64,000 nucleotides of DNA from Chrysoporthe austroafricana (lineage: Eukaryota; Ascomycota; Sordariomycetes; Diaporthales; Cryphonectriaceae): the NCBI GenBank assembly GCA_001051155.2, contig JYIP02000008.1, forward strand, positions 248,001 to 312,000, read 5' to 3'. The notes under the pieces were generated by a model that worked only from the letters and a program-made list of their open reading frames with translations, was not told the origin of the DNA and searched no databases. The position numbers were made by a program, and so were the translations under genes. Below, piece by piece: positions 20,524 through 32,831 of this stretch. Within the stretch, counting starts at the first letter, position 1, and every line of letters begins with the position of its first letter.

Positions 20524-22378
20524 TTCTGATGGTCTCTGCTCTGCTCGAATAGTCCGAATATGATATCAAGTGCTGTCACCAGGACTAAGTTGTTCTCTTC
20601 ACCCTCCCCTCACCTATCCGATTTCCGGGTGGTGGTGGTGCAGGATGCGCCGAACACGAATGGCCGATGCTCAGGCCATCAGCGACAAGATTAAGCAGAT
20701 TCCAATTGAACTTTCAAGGGGCGCGCGATTTCATCGTAAGAAAGGAGGGGGCAAGGCGCTGGGCGCGTGCGAGATCAACGTTGGTGGATGACGTTGTGGT
20801 CAAGTGAGCACAGGAGAGACGATGAAACAGGAAACGCAATGACTTGAATCAAGAGGTGCTGGGGATGACACGCAAAATCATCGAGTCGCCAGGATACTTC
20901 AAAGGAGAGGGAAGGCCACCAGACGACGACGCTAGAAAAAATGGAAGAGATGATCTAGCCTGAATGCTTGCCTGTTTACATGGTTCGTGTGATGGAGAGG
21001 GGAAAGCAACGATGCCTGTGTGGTCAGCCACTGCGGATGACAAGGCGTTGAAGAGGCGGAATGGATCCCTCTCGAGATCGTGCCGAGTCCCCAAGAATGA
21101 CGATCATGATCTATGGAGACTACTTGGCCCTGTTAAGACAGGCTGCACTAAGCAAAGGGGTCTAGACTGAACGGGTCTGTGTTTAGACAAACGACCTCAC
21201 CTCTTCACAGCTATATACCGCCAGGTGTATTACAACACATGACTTCAGCCATTGCAAAAAGACATATCAAAATATGGCTCAGCTCAAATTCCAGTTCCCA
21301 GCGAAGACCTCGGACGATCATCATGAGGTAGTCAGTCCGTCCCTCGATAACACTGGCCGTGATAATACTTGCCAACTTGGTTCAAAAATGGTTTCGGTCT
21401 GGAATCGAGGCATTGTACTAGCGCAGCTCGACCCTGTCTCTAGAGACACCATGCGAGGTCAACTACTCAAGTTGACTGGTAAGCTACTGATCTGAGCCGC
21501 CGCGGCCAGCCATAGCACTTGATCGTTGAGGCGCGGTATCAAGTTGGGGCTTGATGTCTATGTCAATGACAGCGCGGCAAGACGAGCATCGCTTGGCCCC
21601 TCTCAGTTGTGGCCGGTCTCAAGGCCTCACTGGATCACGAATGCCTGGACCGTTCTGTGCCGCGAGGATCGGATCGAAGCCAAGCATATCTATATCGCCT
21701 TCATTTTTTGATTTTTCTCAGTAAGATCCGGAGCCACCCCGAACCATCCTGGCACTATCGCAGTACTCGTCCTTGTTGGCAGCCGAGGAACTGGTGGCCC
21801 AGGAGGCTTCAAACATGGAAAGGGGAGCAGGAGACGACGGTGGAATTCAAGATCCCGCGGCAACGTCTCAGGATCTTTCGCGCCAGAGCTCGGCCAGGGG
21901 CGACAATCGTTCGTAAACGTCGCAGGACAAACAGCCTGCCCTGCCTCGGTCTTTCATGCCATCATACTCGCGGGTTTTTTCCGAGTTACAGGGCTGTAGA
22001 ACGAGATCATCATAACCATCAACTCGACCAATGAGATTAGGCGAGAGAAACCTTATTTTCAAGAAAGCACTGTATTTGTTTGTAGAGTGCGATCCTAAAA
22101 GCCAGAAAAGATGGCTAGGTCGGAGGAGTATAGATCGTGAAGCGACTGAGACAAAACTCCGCAGCGCAGTGAGTGCCAGGGAAAATTGTTAGTGCAAGCT
22201 CCCCAGCAACCCAAGCTCAGCCTTGGCTGCCGCCGCCATCAGCAATCCAACCTCTCCGAACGAACCTGAGACCTCACCCTTCGCAACGCAGAGGAAAAAA
22301 GCGCTCCCCCTCACCCTTCCAAAACCTTACAAGACCCGAACCCTCAACTTCTCGACAGACCCCGTTCGACCGACAACC
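20524..22378. other. Divergent intergenic region between GH76 and Y14 genes
   Basis: About 1.85 kb without a recognisable gene. An in-frame ATG at 22223 upstream of Y14 could extend that protein by 52 residues. The rest has only short frames. Confidence 0.45.
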
Positions 22379-23016
22379 ATGGCCGACGTGGAGATGGACG
22401 TCGACGAGCCTGGCTCGCCCGTGCCCACCCAGGCCAAAGTCGACGACATGCAGACGCACGGCAGGGCGACGGCGGTGCGCTCCATCGAGGGGTGGATCAT
22501 TATCGTGACCAACGTGCACGAGGAGGCGGACGAGGAGACGATCCACGACATGTTCGGCGAGTACGGCGAGATTAAGAATCTGCACCTGAACCTGGACAGG
22601 CGGAGTGGTTACGTCAAGGTATGTATTAGCTTTTTCCACCTCCTACCTCCAGCTTGAACCCCTCGGGGGCCGCCGGCGCCGCTACAGATAAATCGCGGCG
22701 CGCTCGTGGCGTGAGGAAAGGGCAAACTCTAAGCCACAGCCTGCTGACCGGTGTATGCGTTGTGGTCTAACAGGGCTACGCCCTGATCGAATACCCCACG
22801 CTCCAGGAGGCCCGCGCCGCCATCGACGGCGCCCACGAGACCAAGCTCCTCGACCAGACCATCCACGTCGACTTCGCCTTCGTGCGCCCACCCCCCAACA
22901 AGAACGCCGGCGGCAGGCCCGGCGGCGCCGGCGGCGGCGCTCGCGGCGGGCGGCGGCAACGCAGCCGGAGTAGGAGTCCCGGCGGCGACAGGCGCGATCG
23001 CGAGAGGGACGACTAG
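22379..23016 (+). CDS. RNA-binding protein 8A / Y14, exon-junction complex subunit
   Basis: Y14 forms a dimer with Mago and sits on spliced mRNA upstream of exon junctions, affecting splicing, localisation and decay. Exons 22379-22618 and 22774-23016 (intron 155 nt, donor GTATGT, acceptor ACAG) give 160 residues. The acidic N-terminus [11 protein letters not shown] is followed by the Y14-specific lead-in [17 protein letters not shown], where RNP2 lies. RNP1 is formed across the intron as SGYVK-GYALIEY. A helix [29 protein letters not shown] follows, then a Gly-rich and RS-like tail with SRSRSP, matching the phosphorylated tail of animal Y14. I chose ATG 22379 because the family starts with this acidic segment. 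The presence of Y14 fits an intron-rich ascomycete. Confidence 0.92.
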
Positions 23017-24153
23017 CCGAGGGCTAGGGAACGGGTGGTCTCCGGACTGGATGGTGTGCTGGCGGCTGGCTGTGAGGTTTTGCGCGAGACCCGGGGCTGA
23101 CTGGGGAAGGGGCTCGTGGGCGCCCTGATGGGGGCGCCGATGCGTTTGCGGGCTTGCGAGGCGGCGAGCCTCTACCCGTCAGAGTCGAGATGATGTCGTG
23201 GCGTAACCTCACTGGAGAGGTCTGAAGCCGGAAACGATCGACCGAAACAAGGCCGGCTTGTCGTCCGACTCCCAAGAGTTGCAAGAGGGACGAGACATGT
23301 CGGCGTGCATTCCACCAACACTTACGGTATGCGTCTTCTACCCATTCATTACCTTGCCTGTTGTTGATGCTGACGTTGTAAGCAGGCCCACACAGCAACA
23401 GATGTCTCGGCGACATATCCGTTGCGTGGACGTAACCCGGCCTGTTAGCGGGATAGCACGGGAAAATAGCAATGGAACAAATATATTGATTGATACCTCG
23501 CATTGACGGAGGCGCGTCCGCCATGCGTTTCGTGACTGCCAGCCTGCACGGGGCCCATCACGGGCCATCTGACAATGTAGACCTGCAGGCCAGTGAGACA
23601 AATCAATCATGCGTGCGCCCGAAAGCATTGCAGTTTCCTACCGTCCGGCGAAGTTCATGGTCCATTTTTCTCCTAGGTATATCCACACACACGTACACAA
23701 AAACACACACTGGTGTAATTACACTGGCAACAGCCCGCACGCAGCAAGGAAATAAAAAAAAAAGTCATACTCAATCAAGTCAGGCCGGGTACGAGGTCCG
23801 CGAAAAGGTATACCATGCTCCTGCTGTCGTTCCTGCTATCCATGCATCGTAATCATGCCGTCGTAAGCTTGTTCTGTCCGTCCTTCTGGTGAAACTTTTC
23901 TTCCCTCCTGGCCGGAAAGAGGGGCCGCAAGTAACTTCATTATCGCCTTGCCATGGTTCTGCCTGTCGCCGTCATTAGGAACGCGCACGCCCGCTCGCTC
24001 ATGTTCATCAAGAAAACACGGATCCATGGCACTCATTACCCCTTTTGCAACGCAACGCGAGAAGCCCATTTCATCCCCAGTAGGATCGTCAACTATGCTT
24101 TTTTTTTTTTTTTTTTTGCCTTTTCTTTCCCCTTCTTTTTCATATGCCACGCC
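23017..24153. other. Convergent 3' regions of Y14 and PhoD-like genes
   Basis: The stretch contains a CA-rich microsatellite-like run (23687-23713) and a run of 19 T at 24099-24117, just 3' of the PhoD-like stop. No gene seen. Confidence 0.45.
24099..24117. repeat. Homopolymer run of T (19)
   Basis: Directly visible; it is followed by further T/C-rich sequence to about 24142. On the minus strand it is an A-run in the 3' region of the PhoD-like gene. Confidence 0.9.
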
Positions 24154-27100
24154 TCAGAAGGCCGTCCCCGGCGCAGCATCGACCTCCCTCGAGACACCCG
24201 ATCCGTTCGTCCCCGGCATCACCACAGGCACCCTCTGGCCCTGGCCCTGCTCCCACTCGGCCGACCTGCCCACGCCCCCCCGTGCCTTCACGCCGCCGGC
24301 GCTCTGGCTCTTCCCTCGGCTCAGGCTCAGCAGCCTCTTCACGCCCCCGCCCGCGTGCTGGGCCGGCAGCTCGATGTCCTGCCCCTCCGCGGCATCATAC
24401 CACAGCCTGGGCACGAGGAGCCGGTACGGGACCGTGATGCCGGCCGGGTCTTTGGCGCTGACCTCCACGTTCAGGCAGATGTCGAGGCCGCCCTGGATGT
24501 TGACATCGTGTGTGTTCACCCTCTTCAGCCCGCGCCCCTGCTTCATGCTCGCAGAAGTCGGCGTGCGGTGGAAGGGTTTGGGGCGGAAACTAGGATCCGC
24601 AGCCTGCTGCACTGGCCCGCTCACCGTCGTCGTCGTGCCGTAGCCTGCCGGCTGGGGGTCCATCCCGCGGTTGGTTGAAGCAGGAGGCAGCTCCTCGCCC
24701 AACAGCCGCGCCGCCTTGGCCGAACTGGGGCCCGGTCTAGAAGTAGGCGCCGTGTTGGCCGGCGCGCGCGCCGTGAAGTACGAGTCGTCGCCCTCTGAGA
24801 ACTCCTCGTAGGAGCTGCCGCCGCCCCTAAGCCCGATGGCGCTCAGGAAGCCGCCTCCGCCATTTCGCTCCGGTGAGTGCTCGTAGCCCTCGCCCTCCGG
24901 GTCGCTATCGTCTCCCCAGGTTCCATTGATGCCACCGTCGTCCGGCTTGGACTTTTGGCGTGTCTTACTGCCGCGGCGGAAGAGACCGAAGTCGCCGCGC
25001 GTGAGGGAGAGGGTGCGTCTGCTTGTACCGGGACGCTTCTCGCCTCCAGGCACATCGCTGTCCGAGCGTCTTCCGCGGGACGAGAGTGTCCGGAAGAGAC
25101 CGCCGGGGGTCTTCGACGAGTTAGGAGGTCGCGAGTTAATCACATTAGCACGGTTGGCTGGGCCACGGTTCCGCTTAGAAAGCCGGCGCGTGATGCCCCT
25201 GTTAATGAAGCCTCCACCCTGAGCGCCAGGAGAGTCAGCGGACGTCTGTTCTTCATAAAGAGACTCGGGCGGCGTCGATGGAGGTGTTTGCCCTGGTGTG
25301 TACTCGCGAATGGAGCACCAATTCCGATGAGGTAAGAGGTGCTTGTTGTTCCTGGGCTTGCCCTCGACTCCGTGCCCGAACATGGGAATCATGTCCTCGT
25401 CCGTATCCTTGTCGAGGTGATGCACCTTGTTGCGCTTATTCAGCACATCGGCCATCAGGTCTGGCGGGGGTGTGTTGACAATCGCAGATGAGACAACGTT
25501 GGGCATATAGCGAAAGTCTTTGTGCTTGGGCAGATCGAGCTTAGGGTTCGAATAAAATTGGCCGATCGCTGCAAGGTGGACATCGCCGCTGAGAATCGTG
25601 ATACGGACAGATCTGTCTGCCGCGAGATCCTGCAAATCTTCAAGAATTCTCTTGCGCTCGTCCTTGTGGTTCTTTGCAGTCCAGTGGTCATCCAAGTCAT
25701 CCAAGACCTCGACACCACCGTCAAACTTATTGAAGACATTGCCGAACAGGCCAGTCTTGCCAAGGGCCTTGACGGGATCAAGCAGTCGAGACGTCAAGCT
25801 GTGAATAGCGTCAGCCGATCGTTTTCATCCACCGATACAAGGATCGACTCACATGTTCTCTAACCACACCAGCCGGGGATACGCAATCGGAACCCCCAGC
25901 AACACAAGAAGGTGCTCTGTCTTGCCTTTGACGATCTCCGCGTAGCAGCGATCCATCAGCATGTCCCAAGTCTTCTCCTTCACGACCTGGTCACGCGTCC
26001 TCTCCGTCCGCGCATCGACCGCCAGCAGCGCAATTTTTGACCCGAGAAACATGAACAAGCTGCGGCTCCGTTCGTGTATGTACGGACCAAGCTCCTGGCC
26101 CAGAGTCCAGCTCGGCTCCGTCTCCTCGGTCTCGTCGACGATGCTCTGGTGTTGGAATAGCATGTAGTACTTGAACGCGACGTTGCCGAGACCCAAGAAT
26201 ACGGGTGAGGTCATGAAGTGGTGCGGGTAGCTGCCAAAGCCATCGATGATATCATGGTCGTCGTATATGTTGACCATGGGGATCTGTGAGTTGGCGAGGC
26301 CGAATAGACCTTGTGAGAACCACATGCAGTAGCGCTCCAGATAGAACCCCTCCAGCTCGTTCTGCATCTCCGGTGAGAAGGGCGCATTATGCTTGTGCAG
26401 AGGGTTGCGGATCATGAGCCAGTCCTGGAAGTGCGTAGTTTGTCGCATCACGGCGTCGCAGTACAGCTGGTCCCCACCGCCAATCATGACGTGGAAGGGC
26501 CGGCTCTGGTGATTGTTGAGGACATCGCGCCACAGAGGGTCTGGCCCACTTAGCTCGTCGGGGTTGACAGACAAACTGAAGCCATTGCAGCTGTGAAACA
26601 TGATGTTCATAGACTGTCCCTTCGCGGGGACCCAGAAACCAGTTGCAGGTCCACGGTTGATGCGGTAGGCGATCCGCTGCTCGTTGTCACGCAGCTCGAC
26701 TTCGATGCTGAAGCGCCAGAACGTGTAACCTCGCTCGGTATGTAGGCGATAGCCTCGGATGTCCTTATACTTGCCCATCTTTTCTCCGTCAAGAGGCGAC
26801 CTCTTCTTGCGATCCGCGAAAGAACCTGGTGCATCAGTAACTCCATCTGGGAGGTCGACATCAGGAGGACTGCGCGTTCTTTCGAACAATCCTTTATCAC
26901 TGGTGTCTCTCGAAAGATCCCTACCCTCGTCGAGGTGATCGACCGGTCGGACGTATAGCGTCTCGCCTCTACGACCCAGCTTAGGGAGTCCCGCAACAGG
27001 ATCCACGTACTCCGGCGGTACTTCCCCATGAACCTCTGCTGGGGGAGGTGGCAAATTCTCGATCGGTTGCGCAAAAAGCCTCAAAGTCGGGGCAATGTCA

Positions 27101-29580
27101 TAGGACGACTCCCCATCAGCAGTCACGATCATCACGGTACCCCTCCAGAACGCCCGCTCAATAGCTGGCGCATTCCGGGCAGACCGACCCGGGATGCGTT
27201 CGGTTCGCATTCCGCAATATCTCAGTAGCGGGCCGCATTTCAGATACAGTGGTGGCTTAAATCTTGTGGGGGCTATAAAATCCGGCACGCGGATTGCCAT
27301 CCGCGCCGCTCGAGTCAGCAAGGTGTAATCAGGAAGTTGTCTCGGGCGAGGCTTAGTTAGACATGGGAAACATGAACGGGGTATCGAGAGGCAATCTTCC
27401 ATTTTATCTTCGCTTCGAGTCGCCAAAGGCCGTCCGACGGAACACAGACGGGTTTGGCGCCTCGCTTTGCGTTTGTCGGCCGTCGCTTGATGGCCCAGAA
27501 ACTTACGCGCCTGTGGGACCACGTCATCGTAGTAGACAGACCACGACTGACGATGTCCCTGGGCGACTATCCCCCATCTATCTGCAGGATCAGTTGAATC
27601 ATCTGAAGTTTGCGTACCGTTAGTTTCGTCATATTCCCCATCGAAGGCCTCCGCCTTGCGTGGTCGTGAAGAGATGCTGTTTCGCTTCTGGGAGGGTGGC
27701 GTCTCCCACCAAGTTTGGCCCTTATCCACGGTTGGTGTCACCTCCTCAGATAGTTCAAGGAGCGTTCCAGAAAGCGTTCCCACAGTCCCCTTCCTCCATT
27801 CGTCCAAGTACTTGGGCGGGTTGTACAAGCCGTGGCCAGGGCTGTACTCGTGACGGTGAAAAAATTCCGAGACGTGATGCTCGTGGTGCGAGCTATCGTT
27901 GTGGTCGCCGGGATGGCCATCGTGTCCTCGGTGCCCTCCAATCACTGCAGTCCCAGCGACTGCATCTGTGTCCGTGCCTGTGTCGAACTTGACTCGCGGC
28001 GCAACATTTTGTGGCGGATCGGACGTAAAGGGAAACGGGCTGGGGGGAGGACTACGAGCCGAAGCCGGGCCCTGCATCTGCCTGGCCGTACTGAAAGTAT
28101 TCCCGGTGGTCATCGGCGAGTCGAGATCGTCGTCGTCGTCGTCTGGCACGATCTGCCGGGCCGGCTGCCGGGCCACAGCGGTGTTTAGAGGCGGAACCCT
28201 GTTGCGCATGGACCCGCCGGTGATGTTGCCCGGTGGCCCCACTGGCGCGGGAGCAGCCGCGGAGCCGGCACCCTGGACCGGCCCCAGAGATTGGGGTGCT
28301 CCCCTTTGCTGACCCGAGGCGGCGTGACTGTGATGCCTCTCGACCTCGTTCCTCCGCGGGTGCAACGGATCTCCAGGAGGACCTTTCTTCAGCTTATTAC
28401 TTCCTTCACGGGTCAGCGAGAAGCCACCGCTCGTCGGAGTTGTCGCAGATAGGGTCACTGGGGAATCGGGTCCGGGTCCACCGTTTGGCAGTTTGATGTC
28501 ATTCCGAGCCGCCCGCTCGCGAAAGCTCATGTTCCGCTGCGGCGAAGGATTTTCCTGTACGGCAATCTCGGCGACGGCCTTCGGCTTCGCGCTCTTTCCC
28601 TGCTGAGACACCTGACGCTGGGACTTCCGCTGCGGTTCCTCCACCCTGCCCACACTCTGCGGCGCCGCGGCAGACCGAGCAGAGACGGGTTCCGAATGGA
28701 TCTGAGTTCGAGGCGACTCTGTATCCGACTCCGCGTCCTGCTCCTTGAACCGTACGGTGGGCGTTTGGCTGCCGTCCTTGTCAATCCCTCGAGACGCCGC
28801 CCGGTCTCGTGCACTGCGCTCCGCGGCCTCGACTCGCGCCCGCCTCTCCTCCTTCGTGATGCTGTCGAGCGTCAGCTCAAGTTTTTGCAGAGGAGAGCGC
28901 ATGTCTGCGAACAAACGACGATCCACCTCGCTCCCCAGAGATGATTTCCGGTGCCCGTGCGCGGCCTCTCTCGCACCGCCATTTCTTGTCGCCGCAGTGC
29001 TGCCACTGCTCGCCCGGCGGCTGGACGTCGTACTCGATCGCTTCGTTCGGTCTGTGGCCAGCGGCTTGTAGACGTTGGGCTCCAGAACACCTGGGCTTGG
29101 AGGGATGTCGGACTGCTCAGCTGGATCGGCTTTGGGTAGCGTATAGGGCAATCCGCCGTTGCCGTATGGGTGTTTGTAGGCTGCCGGAGAAGGCTCGGGG
29201 GCCTCGGGGGCGGGAGGAGGCAATGCGCCGGAAACGACATAGGCGTCCTCTTCCTCTCTGTTCTTGCTGGCACGTCGGCGCCGCTTCTCTATGATGTCAG
29301 GTGTGTAATTGCTATGCGAGACGGGTCTGGGAGCCAGTCCAGGTCCCTGATAAGAGTCTCTGGGCGACGCGTAGGGACTGAGGGTGGACTCGGTCTGGGC
29401 CTCGGTGTTGTTGGACTGGACTGAGGCCCTGTTGTGCCTGGGCTGTGGCGCAACGGGCGCGGCAGCACCCAGAGGCTGGCGGCGGGGTGCTCTGGAGGAG
29501 TACTCGCCAGAAGAGCCGCGCGAGTGGTTGCGAGCCGCCAGCTTGGGGTCGGGGAGGTCACCCCAGTAGGGAGCAGACAT
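24154..29580 (-). CDS. Large PhoD-like phosphatase (metallophosphatase)
   Basis: PhoD-type enzymes hydrolyse phosphodiesters or monoesters with a bimetal centre. Exons 29580-27618, 27272-25853 and 25798-24154 give 1675 residues. Intron 2 (54 nt, GTGAGT...CACAG) joins LVWLEN to ILTSRLLDPVKALGK. Intron 1 (27617-27273, donor GTACGC, acceptor TATAG) joins EAFDGEYDETN to APTRFKPPLYLKCGPLLRYCG. The first 600 residues are Pro/Ser/Arg-rich and disordered. The catalytic part follows, with MIGGGDQLYCD, IYDDHDIIDGFGSYPHH and ITILSGDVHLAAIGQF carrying the metal-binding Asp, His and Asn-type positions. The C-terminal 400 residues are again low complexity, ending in a C2-like block around GGLDICLNVEVSAKDPAGITVPYRLLVPRLWYD. 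Intron 1 is 345 nt, a multiple of three with no stop, so a retained form would add 115 residues. Confidence 0.85.
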
Positions 29581-32500
29581 CGTGGGCGTGGATGTAGTTG
29601 GGTGAGGTTGGTTGGGCTCTGGCGATCCTAGGGCTAGTAGTGCTCAGCGCAGCAACGGAGAGACGCAAGACCATGAGAACAGCGTCGGCGACCAAGCTAG
29701 AGCTTATGTCTTGCCGGCCCTAGGGACTGGTCGTGCAGGTGTCCATAGCAGCCAATGCGGCGCAGAACATATGAGATTAGCGCCGCAGCGGGATGTGTGC
29801 GAGAAAAGCGCCCAGGGGACCGTCGACGGCGAATCACAGCAGGGCGACTATGTGGTGCGCAATGTGAAGGAGCAGCCCGGTGGTGTAACTGTATGGCGTA
29901 AGAATGGCGATACCTTCAGGCTGGGGGGGAAGGGCAGGGCAGGGATAGAGCCCATCAGATGTTCACCACGAAGGGTACTGAGGCAGCGAGACAGCAGTGT
30001 GAGCTGCCGCTGGCCGGTGAGCCAGAGGTGAGGCAGATGCGAGGCGAGCCGACAGGCCTGACCGATGTGCCTGCAGGATGGAGGTATCCAGACTGGCTAC
30101 GGGGACGGGAAGGGAGGGAAAACACGAAGGGCGCGAGGGCAGACTGACGAGAATGAAAATTGGGGGGTTGACGACGAAGGGATTCCAGATAAGATGCAGA
30201 GCAAGAATGCTGAATCGGGGATGGAGAACCAGCTACCGGGGAGGCCTGTTGCGCGCCTTGCAGGGGGCACCGCCAAGGTCAAGTCGGCTGGTTGTCTGTG
30301 TTAGATTCGAGGCGGGAGCGACTAGTAATTGCATAGTACATAGTACATCGTATACAGGCACACAGGCACACAGGCACAGAGGCACGCACAGGGTATGGTT
30401 ACCGACTACTGCTAGTGTCCCCTCGTGTTGGGTGGTGTCTGGGCGCGCGTCTGCTGTTCGCCCACAGAGTTTTTCCACAGCACACAGAGCCGACCCTCTT
30501 CGTCCTCGGTAGATGAGAATCCAGGTTCCCCCGTACGACCTCGCTGGATGGCGGGCACCATAGCACATACCCACCCGCCCGGCAGCGGAAGCTGAGGTGT
30601 GCCCAGGTATGTACCAGACCGAGCAGCGCCGGAAGAAGAGAGAAGATGTGTCGTCATCCGCTTGGCCCGTTTGCGCCAATGGATCGCCTCATCCCAGCAG
30701 CGCTTCGGTCGTGGCCCCTGTCGACCTGCAGCTCTTTTTCTGCTTCCAACTTTTTGTGTTCTAGCTGCTGCTCGACAGCCTTGATCCCCATAGCACCGCA
30801 TACTACCCAGCATGTACCACCACACCACACCACCCCATTGGGGGCCCGGGGACTCTGCCCGGGCGCCGTCGTTTGGTTTGGGTCTTGGGCGCCCCACGGT
30901 CTGATCCGCGAGCTAATTTGAATATCGGATAGATCTCTCTGCCTTCACCTGTCCTGGGCCTTCCCGGGCCACCCTGAGGCTACCGCGGAGCCCGGCATGC
31001 CTGGAGGAGATATACTTTAGTATACTAGGGGGGCCACCACATGTACTATGTATTGGGCGTATTGATACTACACCACGCGGGACAGAGATTTCCCCTTCCA
31101 CGCGCAACATCTACGTCCCACGAGTCGACCCAGCGGCGACAGCCCCCAGGGCAGCAGGACAGCAGCGCAGGCAGCTGGTGAGGGTGGCTGGTACCTGCAT
31201 GGCAGGGCTCCCCACTACGGGTCCGGTGGCTGGCGTTTTGCGGGATCTCCAGCTGGACCTCCGGTGGTCAGCGCACTGGCCACGATGCTGCAGGCGCTCG
31301 GAAGCTTCCGCGCTGCAAAAATACTTTGTGCATACGGCTTGCAGCGAGGCTGGGCGCACGAGAGCTCCAAGGCATAAGTAGTCACTGTATTCAGAGCCCG
31401 AGGGCGAGGGCGGCGTAATCAGGCTTGCCTGTGGCTTGCTTTGGGACCGCAGCCTCGTCGCCACCCCAAAAATACTCACACTCTCGCGAGACGGATGCGA
31501 TCTGCAGGCCAGAGACCGCCGTACTACATTGCTCGTCCCTCAGGCCCGAGCTGCTGAGTGAGACGAAGGAAGCGAGGCCCGGATCGGAGTTCGAAGGCCT
31601 GCATAAAACGCTGAGCCGCTCCGTGCGCACAACCTGAAGCCTGGCACAAAAAAACACTAGCGATCTCGGCAGGCTTTCACTTGAGCAGCCTCTCCTCGGG
31701 GCCAGGACGTCGGCGAGGATGTGAATCCCCCACATCAATCAACGTCTGGAGATCCTACGCCATGTCAATTGCAGTGGTATTACTGGGCGGTAAGAGCATG
31801 GCTCAGCTTTCCGGCCTAGTCCGGCCTCAGGCTTCCATCCTGCCTCCCGAATCCCATCATGCCGGGGGTGGGCTTCCTCACCATGGGGATGGCCTCTCGG
31901 CATGCTATCCGGTATTGGCTGCAGGGAGAGATTGTTGTAGAATTGGTGATAGAGTGCGTCGTCAGTGTCTCCGGCGGTACGCCGAGTGCCAGGGCAGGGG
32001 TTTGCGTTTCCCCAGTCACTCGGAATTCAGGGTCCAGCGTAGGCGCCCTAACGCTGTCCAGCGACGAGACTCCCATCCTCGCAGGAGATATCGCGTGTGT
32101 GAAGGGCGACGGATGCTTGCTAGGCTCTGGATAGTAGCCAATATATGCAGATGCCTCGAGCTACCTACAGGAGATATACTATTTCGAGATCTGAAATAAG
32201 GCGCCATCAGAGGTCAGAGTTAAGGCTGCTAGCGTAAGCCGACCGAGACAGGCCGGGGGTGCTGTCCGCACTTAGCCCCGCGAGGACACCTAGGCACTCT
32301 CGGGAGACCACTGGCGACCGCTGGGGCCCGCTTGGGGGGCCCTTACTCAGTAGCTTAGCCTGTCTTACTGTGACGGTACGAAACCATCCTGCGGGCCTTT
32401 GAAACAGGACGGCCTTCAAGCCATCGCCCAGACAAAATACTCAACAACATGCCCGTCGCCACGTAGCTTCTCTCGCGAGCAACGACTCCGTTCTTTACCT

Positions 32501-32831
32501 GTCTGGCTGTCTCTTCTTGTCCTCCATCACAGGAGTCGGGAGCGTGCTTGCAACCGAGCCGATCCGGCACCCAACTAGTCTACTACCTCTTTGTCCTTTT
32601 CCAGCGCCTCGACCCCTTTAATCCACAACGGCCACGCTAGCATCTTGCAGAGCCGCGCCTTGCCTGTGAACGAGGTGGCTTCTCGAGTCCCCGAGCCTAC
32701 GAGCCCACACTTTGAACGAACACGCACCCGCGCCGCAGGGACTCTTTCTTCTCTCGAAACCCCCAGTTCGACCGGTCGTTGGAAAGAAGCGAGCAGTCCA
32801 TGTGCGACAGCGCATAGCCGCAGCCTGGACC
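29581..32831. other. Divergent intergenic region between PhoD-like and KEX2 genes
   Basis: About 3.25 kb with no recognisable gene. It holds a short CACAGG-type tandem repeat near 30355-30392. Many frames are open for 60-160 codons on both strands, as expected at this G+C content, without protein features. Leader sequences of both genes are likely here. Confidence 0.45.
30355..30392. repeat. Short tandem repeat, ACAGGC-type
   Basis: ACAGGC and close variants are repeated about five times, then become degenerate (CAGAGGCACGCACAGG). Confidence 0.8.

Noticed and set aside
24099..24117. T-run as the poly-A tail of a retroposed copy
   Set aside because: There is no target-site duplication or processed-gene sequence beside it; it is just 3' of a normal intron-containing gene.
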